Shown here piece after piece: positions 34,636 through 44,016 of a stretch of 64,000 nucleotides of DNA. Source of the stretch: Sphingobacteriales bacterium 39-19 (GTDB lineage Bacteria; Bacteroidota; Bacteroidia; Chitinophagales; Chitinophagaceae); the NCBI GenBank assembly GCA_001898465.1, contig MKTX01000017.1, positions 1 to 64,000 on the forward strand, written 5' to 3'. Position 1 is the first letter of the stretch. Each line of letters opens with the position of its first letter. The translations under genes and the position numbers were made by a program. Under the pieces are notes generated by a model, which was not told the origin of the DNA, searched no databases, and saw only the letters and a program-made list of their open reading frames with translations.

Positions 34636-37600
34636 ATGAAACATACACTTTTACGATTAGCCTTTTTTACCATTTTATTAGGTGCTATGCATATTGCAAA
34701 TGCACAAACCATGAGCCCCGCAGATCCTAACTGGGTGTTTACCGGTACCAATAATCCCGGCCAGCCAGCCTGGAGTAATAATATTATAAAATGGGGCCAT
34801 ACAAACCGGCTGGGATGGAACCCGTATAATGTGGGTTATAAGTGTTATTATTATAAAGGCATGGTTTTCAGGTTGAAATTTCCTAAAACATACCAGCCTG
34901 GTGTGAATGACGGAAAAAAATACCCCATCTTTATATTTTTACATGGCATGGGCGAAAGAGGCACCATTTACGATAACGAATACCAATTGTTACATGGAGG
35001 CCAGATTCATCAGCAAAAAGTGGATGACGGAACCTTTGATGGATTTTTATTTTATCCGCAAAGTACAGATGGCACTTTTGCCGGTAGTTTTCCATTATAT
35101 AATGATATCATTGATTCTTTAGTTCAATATAATAAGGGAGATGTGGATCGTGTTATTTTAAGCGGGCTTTCCGGCGGGGGCCAGGCTGATTATGAATATA
35201 TGAATGCCTACCCCAAAATTTTTGCCGGTGTGCTTCCTATCTCTGCTGCCAAAACAGATTACTTTCCACAATTACATAATTATATAACCATTCCTATTTG
35301 GCTTACCAATGGAGGCCAGGATACCAACCCGGCACCGGGAGTGGTAACGGAGCTTATTGATTCATTCCGTGCACAGGGTGGGTTAATAAAACAAACTTTC
35401 TACCCGCCCCAGGGCCATGGTGTGTGGAATAGTTTCTGGTCAGAGCCAGATTATTTTCCTTATTTACCATTGCAGCATAAAGCCAATCCCTTGGTTTATT
35501 TTCAGCACAATGAATTTTGCTCTAATGACCCTGTAGGCGCCAGGTTGGGTTTACAACCCGGGTTTTATGCCTATGAATGGCAAAAAGACGGTGTTACTAT
35601 TGATACCGCCACATCTAGCGAATTTATAGCTCATGAATATGGTACTTATCGCTGCCGTTTTAAAAGGACTGCCACTTCCAACTGGTCCGACTGGTCACCC
35701 AACCCGGTAGTGGTTTCGGTAAAACAAGCTACAGTAACGCCACCTATCACCATTAATGGAATGTATAGTAATATACTTCCTGCTCCTGACGGAAGCAATA
35801 CGGTTCCCCTAATGGTACCAGCTACCTATGCATCCTATGAATGGAGGCGGGTAAGCGATAATACATTGGTGAGTACCACCAATATTTATAATGCTCCTGT
35901 AGGCCAGTATAAAGTAAAAGTGAATGAACTTTATGGTTGTAGCAGTGATTTTTCACCCATCTACGATGTTATTTCTGCAAATGGCATCAATACACCCGAT
36001 GGGGTTACCAATGTTACAGCTACTACCGTTTCGAGCAGTACTATAAAAATTGACTGGAACGATAATCCAAACCCGGCGAATAATGAAACGGCATTTGAAA
36101 TTTATCATAGCAAATCAAGTGGTTCCGGTTATTCGCTCGCAGGTAAAGTAGGTACCGATGTATTGACTTTTAATGATCAAAATTTAGATCCCAATACTAC
36201 CTATTACTACATCATCAGGGCAATTAACTTAAATGGTGCATCTGGCATCAGTAACGAAGTGGATGCTAAAACTTACGGAGACAATCAGCCGCCCAGTATT
36301 CCCCAAAACCTAAGGCGGGTTTCCAGTAGCACTACTTCCATTAGCCTGGCCTGGGATCCCTCAACAGATGATTACGGGATATACAAGTATGACCTGTATG
36401 TAAATGGCGTAAAAAGATACATTACAGAAAATAATTACTTTACCGTAAATGGGTTAACTACCGGGCAATCTTATGCATTTTATGTTCGTGCCAGGGATAT
36501 CAGTGGCAATACATCCGGCGCCAGTAACCAGGTAAATGCCTATGCATTATTATCTGGCTTAAGTTATAAATATTACGAAGGAACCTGGAGTTCACTACCG
36601 GATTTTAATGCACTTACCCCGGTTAAAACAGGGGTTACCCCAAATGTTTCCTTAGACCCAAGAAATGTGGATGACTTTTTTGGATTTCTATGGCAGGGCT
36701 ATATTAATATTCCAGTAAGCGCTACGTATCAATTTGGTATTCAATCAGACGATGGTAGTAAACTATATATTAATACAGCCTATTCAGCCGGTGCAACCCC
36801 TTTAATAAATAATGATGGTTTGCATGCCGAACAATTGGTAACAGGAACCATTAATTTAACCGCTGGTGTTTATCCCATTGCGATCACTTTCTTTGAGCGT
36901 GATGGAGGAGAAGCCATGAAATTAATGTGGAGATCCGTTACGGCCGGTATACCCACGCTTACACCCATTCCGGATAGTGCATTTTGGAACAATACAGTAC
37001 CAACCGTAAATTTATTACCGGCTACTCCTTCTAACTTAACCGCAACAGCCATTTCCACTTCAAAAATAAATTTAAATTGGATTGATAATTCTTCTAATGA
37101 AACCGGATTCCAATTATTCAGGTCGGCTTCTGAGAGTGGCCCTTTCCAAAGTATTAATATCAGCCCGGCTGGCGCTACTTCGTATACAGATTCTGTAAAC
37201 TTAATGCCGAATGTAAAATATTGGTACAAAATAAGGTCGGTAAATGACTATGGTGTATCTCCTACGATTTATAATTTTGAAGCAATCTGGAATCTTAATA
37301 ACAATTACCTGGATGCGAGTGGAAACAACCGGAACCTGAGCCCGGTAAATAATCCTATCTTTTCAACTGACAGGAAGGAAGGATCCCATTCTTCAACACT
37401 CAACGGATCGAACCAGGCAATAAAAGTTTCAATGCCTGCTAACAATTTCCCCGGCGATGCATACAGTACACGTACCATTGGCGTTTGGATTAAAGCAAAA
37501 AGCAGTACGGTAAATAAACAAAACAGGATCATATATGATTTTGGCGGAAAAGATAATGGGTTGAGCCTGCGGTTTAATTCAGGGGCTTTAGAAGCAGGTA

Positions 37601-40600
37601 TTGCATCTAACAATGTAAGAAAAAAATTAACGGTAAGTAATTTGTTAAGCTTACCCGGGTGGAATAATGGAGGATGGAACCACATCACACTTGTATATAA
37701 TGTAAATAATCTTACCCTTTTTGTAAATGCAGTACAGGCGGGTACTACCTCTTTAACTTTTTCATCGGTAGGTATAACCAATGATCTCTCTAGCCTGGGT
37801 GCAAGTACCGGAAGCAATGCATTTAATAGTTCATCAACTTCCTCTAACCTGTCAGCAGGTATTGATAATATTGTAGTATTAAAAGAAGCTATTAATGCGG
37901 CAGATATTGCCTCTTTTATGACTTATACTTTGCAAAGTGATACCACTTTTGCATTGCCTGCAATACCTGCAGCGCCATCCGGGTTATCGGCTATGGATAG
38001 CACTACATCAAGTATATCATTAGAGTTTTATGATAATTCCAGCAATGAAAACGGTATTGAAATTTACCGATCAGTAAATAATAATACAACATATCGTTTG
38101 CTCACCACTATTCCCGCCCACGCCGGCTACCAGGTGAATTATATTGATAGTAATTTATTTGCGAATGCAGCTTATTATTATAAAGTACGTGCCGTAAATG
38201 ACGGAGGGGCATCAGCCTATTCAAATGAAATTTTAGCAAATACAAAGAATAATTTGCCTGTGATTGTATCTACCAATCATTACAGCATGAAATATGGCAC
38301 TACCGAAACGCTGGCAATTCATGCATCGGATCCGGATGAAGAAAACCTTACTTTCAGCTTTACAGATATATTACCGGATTTTGTGAGTTTTGCAACTACC
38401 GGAAATGGAAAAGGCAGTTTTACTTTTACAAATCCTTTAGAGGCACAGCAAGGGAATTATACCATTGGAATTGTGATTACCGATTCGCATGGCGGTGCCG
38501 ATACCATGCAATTTATATTAACTGTAAATGATAATAATATACCGGTAGCCACCCTGGTACCCGATAAAAATGTAGATGAAGGATCTGTATTACTGGTTCC
38601 GATTATCGCCAATGATGCAGAAGGAAATACAGGATTGGTATGGACCTTAGATGAAGCACCATCATTTGCAAGCATTACCGATACAGGCAATGGCACTGCT
38701 ACGATCAGGTTCTCACCTGGTTTTTCAAATGCAGGGGTCTATCATATTACAGCACGAATTACCGATTCCCAGGCTGCCTATAGTACCATCACATTTGATG
38801 TAACAGTTAATGATCATGATCCTGTATTAGAAACCATTTACAGCAATATGGAATATACTGCACCTACAGCAGCGGCTCCCTGGAATAATATTTATGGCGC
38901 TGTAAATAATAATCTTTTAAATAGTGATGGCGTTGCCACTAATGTAGGGCTTGACTTTGTAGGAGCAAGCTGGTGGAGTAGTGTGGGAGCAGGGGCTGTT
39001 ACCGGAAATAATTCAGGTGTATATCCCGATGCGGTGATACAGGATTATTTGTTCTGTGGCGGCTATGGCGGATCGGTAGATACCATTGCAATGACTTTCC
39101 GTGGCCTTACCCCCGGTGCTACATACAATGTAACCTTATTTGGAAGCAGTAATTGGGCAACCTTTGCCGATAATGGAACCACTATCTATGATTATAAAGG
39201 CACATTGAAGCCGCTTTACATTCAAAACAATACGAGCAAGACTGTTACATTTAGTAGTTTATCACCCGATGTAAATGGCAAAATTGCTATACGTATGTAT
39301 AAAGCAACTGGTTCACCCTATGCAGTCATCAATTCTATAGTTTTACAAAAATCTTTAGATGATGGTACTGTACCGGCAATGCCTGTTCAATTAAAAGCAG
39401 TTGCATTAGATAATGCAGGGGTTTTACTAACCTGGAAAGATGTGGCATATAATGAAAGTAGTTATACAGTGTACAGATCATTAAATGAAGCGGGCCCTTA
39501 TGCCGCATTAAACCCCGGTGCATTTAATGCCAATGATACTACTTATACGGATACTCAAACCGAAAGCGGGGTACAATATTTCTATAAGTTAGAAGCCGTA
39601 AACGGAAATGGCAGTTCTGGTAAAACAGCGTTTGTAACAGTAGTTACCACAAACAGGTTACCGGTTATTGCAAGCTTAAGCAATATTTTTGTAAATGCAG
39701 GGCAATCTGTAAATACAAATGTTTCTGCAACAGACCCGGGTGACGTAGTTACACTAACTACAGAGGGATTACCGGTTTTTGCTTCCTTTACACCGGGTGC
39801 CGGTGGTACCGGTGTTATCGCTGTTTCACCGGGGCTCAATGATATGGGTACATACCATGCAACATTAATAGCTACTGATAACCGGGGAGGAGCAACCCGT
39901 AAAGACTTTAATATTTATGTTACAGATCCAGTAATGCGAAATGTGTACCTGAATTTTGGGCCTGCGAATGCAACTCCAGAACCAGCTCCATGGAATAATT
40001 TATTAAGTTATCCCTTCAATAATACCATGATTAGTAACCTGGTGGATGATGCAGGCAACAATACCGGGTTTAGTGTAAAACTTTTAAGCGCATGGCAGGA
40101 TAATTTTAACTATGGCATGGTTACCGGTTATAATAATGGAATATATCCTGATAATGTAATGAAAACAAGTATTTACACCCAGGAAAATACGGCTAAATCA
40201 ATTCAAATTGCCGGATTAAACCCGGCTAAGCGATACAATATTGTTGTATTTAGCAGCCATAATGCCGGCATTAGTTCCTTGTTAACAATCACCAGTGGCT
40301 CCAGTACCACATTAGAAGGTATGTATAACAATAATAAATCGGCCCAGTTAAATAATTTAACGCCCAATGCTTCAGGCATCATTACCGTTTCATTATCCAA
40401 AACCAGCACTATTAAATATTTAAACTTAAATGCACTGGTAATACAGGAATATGCAGCCAGTGTGCCTACTAATTCTATTATTCGTCCGTATAATTTATTT
40501 GCAGAAACAATTTTAGATAGTAGTAAGGTTAAACTTACCTGGAGCGATCAAAGTAGTAATGAATTGGGTTTTGAAATCTGGAGATCTACTTCTCAATACG

Positions 40601-41715
40601 GTACTTACAGTTTAGTTACTTCTGTAGGGGCCAATGTTACCACGTATACCAATACAGGCCTGGCTCCCAATACCCGTTATTTTTATAAAGTAAGATCATA
40701 TAGGAACCCTTCTTATTCAAGAATATATAGCAGCTATAGTAATATTGCCACTGCTATTAATTCTCCCCGTATTGTATATGTAAATTTAAATGTGGAATCA
40801 AATATGGCAGGGCCTGCTCCATGGAACAATACGACTTCACCCTCTACCCAAGGGACAACTTTCCCTGATTTACTGGATAACCAATCAGTAAATAGTGGTG
40901 TAGAAATGGAAATTACAAAAGAGTTCAATGGTACAGGTTATACCGGTAGTGCCGGCCCGGGTTTATTTCCCGCAGTAGTTATGCAAAGTAATTATTGGGG
41001 CGATGCTAACCAGTTATGCCAGGTGAAATTTAAAAACCTGGATATCACAAAAAAATACCGAATTGGTTGCTTTGGTAGCGCAATCTTCTTTGGGTATGCT
41101 ACCGCAAACTATACTTGCAATGGATACACAGTACAATTAAACAGTTACAACAACAGCACTGAAATTGTGTACCTCGATAATTTAGTTCCGGATGAATCAG
41201 GAGAATTGGTTGTTTCTGTAAAAACAGCGCCAGGTGAACCTTATACCTTCACCAGTGCATTTACATTAGAATCTTATACTGACGATGGCAGTTATACACC
41301 CATTACTACGAATAAGGTAACTACCCCGGGCAGTGAAATTTATAATACACCGCATATCAGTACAGCAAATGAAAATCCACCGGCTATTACACAAAATGAT
41401 ATACAGGCCAGAACTTCAGCTGCTTTACAGGACAATACCAGGCAGGGCGAAAATATAAATGTATTCCCAAATCCTTTTACCAATAAAATTGAGGTAGAGA
41501 TCAATACAGAAAAAGTAGGTACATTCTCCATCACACTTATAGATATGAATGGCAGGCAGGTTTATAAATCGGCTGTGACCCATGCAATAAACGGAAAAAA
41601 TAAGATCAGCGTAAATTTACCCGGCGGCGTTACACTCGCCAGGGGAAGTTATTTATTAAATGTATATACTGACGGTAATTTAAGCAAGTCAGTAAAACTT
41701 CTAAAGATCAACTAG
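34636..41715 (+). CDS. Giant T9SS-exported multidomain protein with N-terminal serine esterase
   Basis: 2359 residues with a signal peptide ending at ANAQ (about 23). Residues 60-290: alpha/beta-hydrolase with oxyanion segment FLHGMGERG and candidate triad Ser179 (SGLSGGG), Asp229 (GGQDTN), His261 (QGHGVW). Two Ig-like units (290-450) follow, then six Fn3 domains near 454, 550, 793, 1109, 1578 and 1947; a PA14 domain (640-770, FGIQSDDGSKLYI); a LamG-like domain (884-1095, TIGVWIKAKS, WNHITLVYN); and three cadherin-like repeats (1206-1396, 1674-1765). Three copies of an APWNN module lie at 1397-1571, 1766-1937 and 2045-2213. A type A sorting domain (NVFPNPFTNK to the LLKIN end, 2273-2359) marks it as a T9SS substrate. 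PA14 and LamG suggest glycan binding. It sits inside the polysaccharide region with its own promoter and terminator. Confidence 0.85.
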   Translation: MKHTLLRLAFFTILLGAMHIANAQTMSPADPNWVFTGTNNPGQPAWSNNIIKWGHTNRLGWNPYNVGYKCYYYKGMVFRLKFPKTYQPGVNDGKKYPIFIFLHGMGERGTIYDNEYQLLHGGQIHQQKVDDGTFDGFLFYPQSTDGTFAGSFPLYNDIIDSLVQYNKGDVDRVILSGLSGGGQADYEYMNAYPKIFAGVLPISAAKTDYFPQLHNYITIPIWLTNGGQDTNPAPGVVTELIDSFRAQGGLIKQTFYPPQGHGVWNSFWSEPDYFPYLPLQHKANPLVYFQHNEFCSNDPVGARLGLQPGFYAYEWQKDGVTIDTATSSEFIAHEYGTYRCRFKRTATSNWSDWSPNPVVVSVKQATVTPPITINGMYSNILPAPDGSNTVPLMVPATYASYEWRRVSDNTLVSTTNIYNAPVGQYKVKVNELYGCSSDFSPIYDVISANGINTPDGVTNVTATTVSSSTIKIDWNDNPNPANNETAFEIYHSKSSGSGYSLAGKVGTDVLTFNDQNLDPNTTYYYIIRAINLNGASGISNEVDAKTYGDNQPPSIPQNLRRVSSSTTSISLAWDPSTDDYGIYKYDLYVNGVKRYITENNYFTVNGLTTGQSYAFYVRARDISGNTSGASNQVNAYALLSGLSYKYYEGTWSSLPDFNALTPVKTGVTPNVSLDPRNVDDFFGFLWQGYINIPVSATYQFGIQSDDGSKLYINTAYSAGATPLINNDGLHAEQLVTGTINLTAGVYPIAITFFERDGGEAMKLMWRSVTAGIPTLTPIPDSAFWNNTVPTVNLLPATPSNLTATAISTSKINLNWIDNSSNETGFQLFRSASESGPFQSINISPAGATSYTDSVNLMPNVKYWYKIRSVNDYGVSPTIYNFEAIWNLNNNYLDASGNNRNLSPVNNPIFSTDRKEGSHSSTLNGSNQAIKVSMPANNFPGDAYSTRTIGVWIKAKSSTVNKQNRIIYDFGGKDNGLSLRFNSGALEAGIASNNVRKKLTVSNLLSLPGWNNGGWNHITLVYNVNNLTLFVNAVQAGTTSLTFSSVGITNDLSSLGASTGSNAFNSSSTSSNLSAGIDNIVVLKEAINAADIASFMTYTLQSDTTFALPAIPAAPSGLSAMDSTTSSISLEFYDNSSNENGIEIYRSVNNNTTYRLLTTIPAHAGYQVNYIDSNLFANAAYYYKVRAVNDGGASAYSNEILANTKNNLPVIVSTNHYSMKYGTTETLAIHASDPDEENLTFSFTDILPDFVSFATTGNGKGSFTFTNPLEAQQGNYTIGIVITDSHGGADTMQFILTVNDNNIPVATLVPDKNVDEGSVLLVPIIANDAEGNTGLVWTLDEAPSFASITDTGNGTATIRFSPGFSNAGVYHITARITDSQAAYSTITFDVTVNDHDPVLETIYSNMEYTAPTAAAPWNNIYGAVNNNLLNSDGVATNVGLDFVGASWWSSVGAGAVTGNNSGVYPDAVIQDYLFCGGYGGSVDTIAMTFRGLTPGATYNVTLFGSSNWATFADNGTTIYDYKGTLKPLYIQNNTSKTVTFSSLSPDVNGKIAIRMYKATGSPYAVINSIVLQKSLDDGTVPAMPVQLKAVALDNAGVLLTWKDVAYNESSYTVYRSLNEAGPYAALNPGAFNANDTTYTDTQTESGVQYFYKLEAVNGNGSSGKTAFVTVVTTNRLPVIASLSNIFVNAGQSVNTNVSATDPGDVVTLTTEGLPVFASFTPGAGGTGVIAVSPGLNDMGTYHATLIATDNRGGATRKDFNIYVTDPVMRNVYLNFGPANATPEPAPWNNLLSYPFNNTMISNLVDDAGNNTGFSVKLLSAWQDNFNYGMVTGYNNGIYPDNVMKTSIYTQENTAKSIQIAGLNPAKRYNIVVFSSHNAGISSLLTITSGSSTTLEGMYNNNKSAQLNNLTPNASGIITVSLSKTSTIKYLNLNALVIQEYAASVPTNSIIRPYNLFAETILDSSKVKLTWSDQSSNELGFEIWRSTSQYGTYSLVTSVGANVTTYTNTGLAPNTRYFYKVRSYRNPSYSRIYSSYSNIATAINSPRIVYVNLNVESNMAGPAPWNNTTSPSTQGTTFPDLLDNQSVNSGVEMEITKEFNGTGYTGSAGPGLFPAVVMQSNYWGDANQLCQVKFKNLDITKKYRIGCFGSAIFFGYATANYTCNGYTVQLNSYNNSTEIVYLDNLVPDESGELVVSVKTAPGEPYTFTSAFTLESYTDDGSYTPITTNKVTTPGSEIYNTPHISTANENPPAITQNDIQARTSAALQDNTRQGENINVFPNPFTNKIEVEINTEKVGTFSITLIDMNGRQVYKSAVTHAINGKNKISVNLPGGVTLARGSYLLNVYTDGNLSKSVKLLKIN
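38824..39348 (+). repeat. APWNN module, copy 1
   Basis: About 175 residues of the giant protein. It opens with IYSN, has AAPWNNIYG at its head and SGVYPDAVIQ in the middle, a GLTPGATYNVTLFG strand pair, and ends VINSIVLQ. It is related to copies 2 and 3 but divergent at DNA level. I do not recognise a named family. Confidence 0.75.
39931..40446 (+). repeat. APWNN module, copy 2
   Basis: About 172 residues. It opens with VYLNFGP, then PAPWNNLLS, NGIYPDNVMK, the GLNPAKRYNIVVFS strands and the NALVIQ end, each aligning with copy 1. Confidence 0.75.
40768..41274 (+). repeat. APWNN module, copy 3
   Basis: About 169 residues. It opens with IVYVNLN, then PAPWNNTTS, PGLFPAVVMQ, the LDITKKYRIGCFG strands and the AFTLES end. 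It is the most divergent of the three copies. Confidence 0.72.
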
Positions 41716-41730
41716 GAAAACCTAAAACTA

Positions 41731-41766
41731 AAAGATTCTGGCATCATCATGATGCCAGATCTTTTT
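41731..41766 (+). terminator. Intrinsic terminator after the giant esterase gene
   Basis: CTGGCATCA pairs with TGATGCCAG within a symmetric A-rich/T-rich flank (AAAGAT ... ATCTTTTT). Confidence 0.85.
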
Positions 41767-41770
41767 ACTT

Positions 41771-41778
41771 TAACTTTG
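41771..41778 (+). promoter_or_regulatory. -7 element of the co-polymerase operon
   Basis: TAACTTTG matches TAnnTTTG, 28 nt before the ATG at 41807. It directly abuts the preceding terminator, and no TTTG lies at the expected -33 position. Confidence 0.5.
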
Positions 41779-41806
41779 CTCCAGACCACAAAAAATTAAT
41801 TCTATA

Positions 41807-43999
41807 ATGGATTTACTCTATTTTCTTAAAGTACTCTTTAGAAAAAAATGGATTATTCTCGGCCTTAGTATATTGGCTGTAGTCGTTACTTTTCTTCTCT
41901 TACTGAATAAAAAACCATTGTACGAATCGGTGGCCCAATATTCCACTGGGTTTACTGCCGAAACTATAAAACTGGCAGATGGTACCACAGCAATTGATTT
42001 ATTTACCGCCGATGTAAAATTTGATAATGTAATTGCCACTATTAAATCACCACAGGTAATGAACCGGGTATCCTATACATTAATGGTACACGACCTGGTG
42101 AACCCCGCAAAAGCATACCGGCATTTAAATGAAAAACAAAAGGAAACAGGTGCATACAGGGGTATCAATGCCGATACAGCACGCAGAATTTTGATGGATA
42201 AACTAACATCTAACCAAATACTGCAACCCGATATTCCTTTAGAACGGGTTTTGGTAGAATATTTAAAATTATACCGGTATGATTACTTAAGCTTATTACA
42301 AGATATGATGGTAAGACGGGTAGACAGGACCGATTACCTGGATATTTCATTTCAATCAGAGAACCCTGAACTGTCTGCTTCTGTTGTAAATAATATTGGC
42401 AGGGAATTTTTAAATTATTATAAAAGTTTAAACTCGATGCGTACTGACGAATCTGCAGAGAGTTTGAAGAGTATTATGGAAGGCCAGCAATCCAAAGTGG
42501 ACAGTTTAAATAAGCGGTTGCTATCAGAAAAATTAGCACAAGGCACCATTGATCCTGTGAGCCGTACTACTTCGGCAATGGAAACGGTAAGCTCATTAGA
42601 AGCCTCTTTAGCAGAACAAAGAAGTAAATACAATGAACATGCAAACCGGCTGCAATACCTGCAAGCACAATTAAATGCATTACAAAGCGGAAATAATAGT
42701 TCGGGCGGTTCTAATAATAATGCAGAAGTGGTAAGGCTCATGAAGAAAAAAGATGATTTAACGGCAGAACTGGCACGCAAAGGAGGCAATGATGCAGCCC
42801 TGCAGCAGCAAATAGATGACCTGAGATCAGAAATTGTATTGAAATCGAATAGCGGGGTAAGTAAAACAAAAAAATCAGAAGATGTTACTGCTTTAACCAG
42901 GGAGATCAACGAAGAAAAAGCGCTCATGAATGCGGCATCTTCTACCATTAATGAATATACAGCAAGTATTCGTAAATATATGGGCATGACCAATGTGAAT
43001 GCAGGCAGTGATGTAAAGATGGATGTAATAAAAACACAATTGGACATGGAAAATAAGCAATTGAACAATGTGATGGAGAAATATTCACAGGTGCAGGGGC
43101 TTTCAAAAGATGATCCTACGGTAAACTTTATTCAAACCCGGGTAGGGCAGGTAGCGGCAGAACCTCAATCAAAGAAAACTTTCTTAAAAATGTTGCTCTC
43201 TGGCGCTTCTGTTTTCTTTTTGTCTTCAGTCCTGTTTTTGTTTTTAGAGATTTTTGATACTTCTGTAAAAATGCCTTCTTTATTTAATAAACTTTCAAAA
43301 GTAAAAGCCAGCTCCATTTTAAATAAAGTAAACTTTAAAAAAGATACCGCTTTTTCGCTCATCATGTCAGATGAAACATCCATGAAAGCTAAAGGATTGG
43401 CCGTATTTAAAAATAATATCAGGAAATTACGTTTTGATTTGCTTAATAGTGAAAAACAAGTGTTTTTATTTACCAGTACAAAAAATAAAGCGGGTAAAAG
43501 CACAATTATAGAAGCCCTGGCTGCCAGTTTATTGCTAAGCAAAAAATCTGTGTTGATCATTGATCTGAATTTCATGAACAATACCCTTACTCAAAAAATC
43601 GGTGCTAAACTTATGATTGAAGACCTGGCTGCCCTAAATAAAAATTGGGGTGCCTTTCAATCACAAAAAGCAGCTACAGATACAGAAGGATTGTATATTA
43701 TCGGGTGCCGGGGAGGCAATGTAACCCCACTGGAAGAATTGTACAATATTGACCTCCACGCATTCTTAGATGCTATGAAAGATAAGTTTGATTATATACT
43801 TATTGAGGGAGCATCGTTAAATTCTTATGCAGACAGCAGGGAAATTGCCCGTTATGTGGATGGTATATTTACCGTTTTTTCTGCTGATACCTCGATAGGT
43901 CAGATGGACCGGGAATCCCTGGATTTTGTAGCTGAACATAAAAGCAAAAATTTTGGAGTCATACTGAACAAGATATTTACCGATAATATTGGTTTCTAG
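41807..43999 (+). CDS. Wzz/Wzc-like polysaccharide co-polymerase with degenerate BY-kinase domain
   Basis: 730 residues. Two membrane helices (15-35, ILGLSILAVVVTFLLLLN; and about 463-484, SGASVFFLSSVLFLFLEIF) enclose a periplasmic domain with a long coiled coil (about 210-430). The C-terminal part resembles the bacterial tyrosine-kinase ATPase: Walker A TKNKAGKST near 560 and Walker A' SVLIIDLNFMNN. The Walker B region reads YILIEGASLNS with the usual Asp replaced, and the C-terminus (IFTDNIGF) has no tyrosine cluster. These proteins control chain length and export of capsule or EPS across the envelope. First gene of the plus-strand block. Confidence 0.85.
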   Translation: MDLLYFLKVLFRKKWIILGLSILAVVVTFLLLLNKKPLYESVAQYSTGFTAETIKLADGTTAIDLFTADVKFDNVIATIKSPQVMNRVSYTLMVHDLVNPAKAYRHLNEKQKETGAYRGINADTARRILMDKLTSNQILQPDIPLERVLVEYLKLYRYDYLSLLQDMMVRRVDRTDYLDISFQSENPELSASVVNNIGREFLNYYKSLNSMRTDESAESLKSIMEGQQSKVDSLNKRLLSEKLAQGTIDPVSRTTSAMETVSSLEASLAEQRSKYNEHANRLQYLQAQLNALQSGNNSSGGSNNNAEVVRLMKKKDDLTAELARKGGNDAALQQQIDDLRSEIVLKSNSGVSKTKKSEDVTALTREINEEKALMNAASSTINEYTASIRKYMGMTNVNAGSDVKMDVIKTQLDMENKQLNNVMEKYSQVQGLSKDDPTVNFIQTRVGQVAAEPQSKKTFLKMLLSGASVFFLSSVLFLFLEIFDTSVKMPSLFNKLSKVKASSILNKVNFKKDTAFSLIMSDETSMKAKGLAVFKNNIRKLRFDLLNSEKQVFLFTSTKNKAGKSTIIEALAASLLLSKKSVLIIDLNFMNNTLTQKIGAKLMIEDLAALNKNWGAFQSQKAATDTEGLYIIGCRGGNVTPLEELYNIDLHAFLDAMKDKFDYILIEGASLNSYADSREIARYVDGIFTVFSADTSIGQMDRESLDFVAEHKSKNFGVILNKIFTDNIGF

Positions 44000-44016
44000 T
44001 ACTCCGGAAAAAGGTT

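Noticed and set aside
42418-43068. A 216-codon minus-strand frame within the co-polymerase gene
   Set aside because: Cys/Ser/Leu-rich shadow of the coiled-coil region; no start context and no homology signals.
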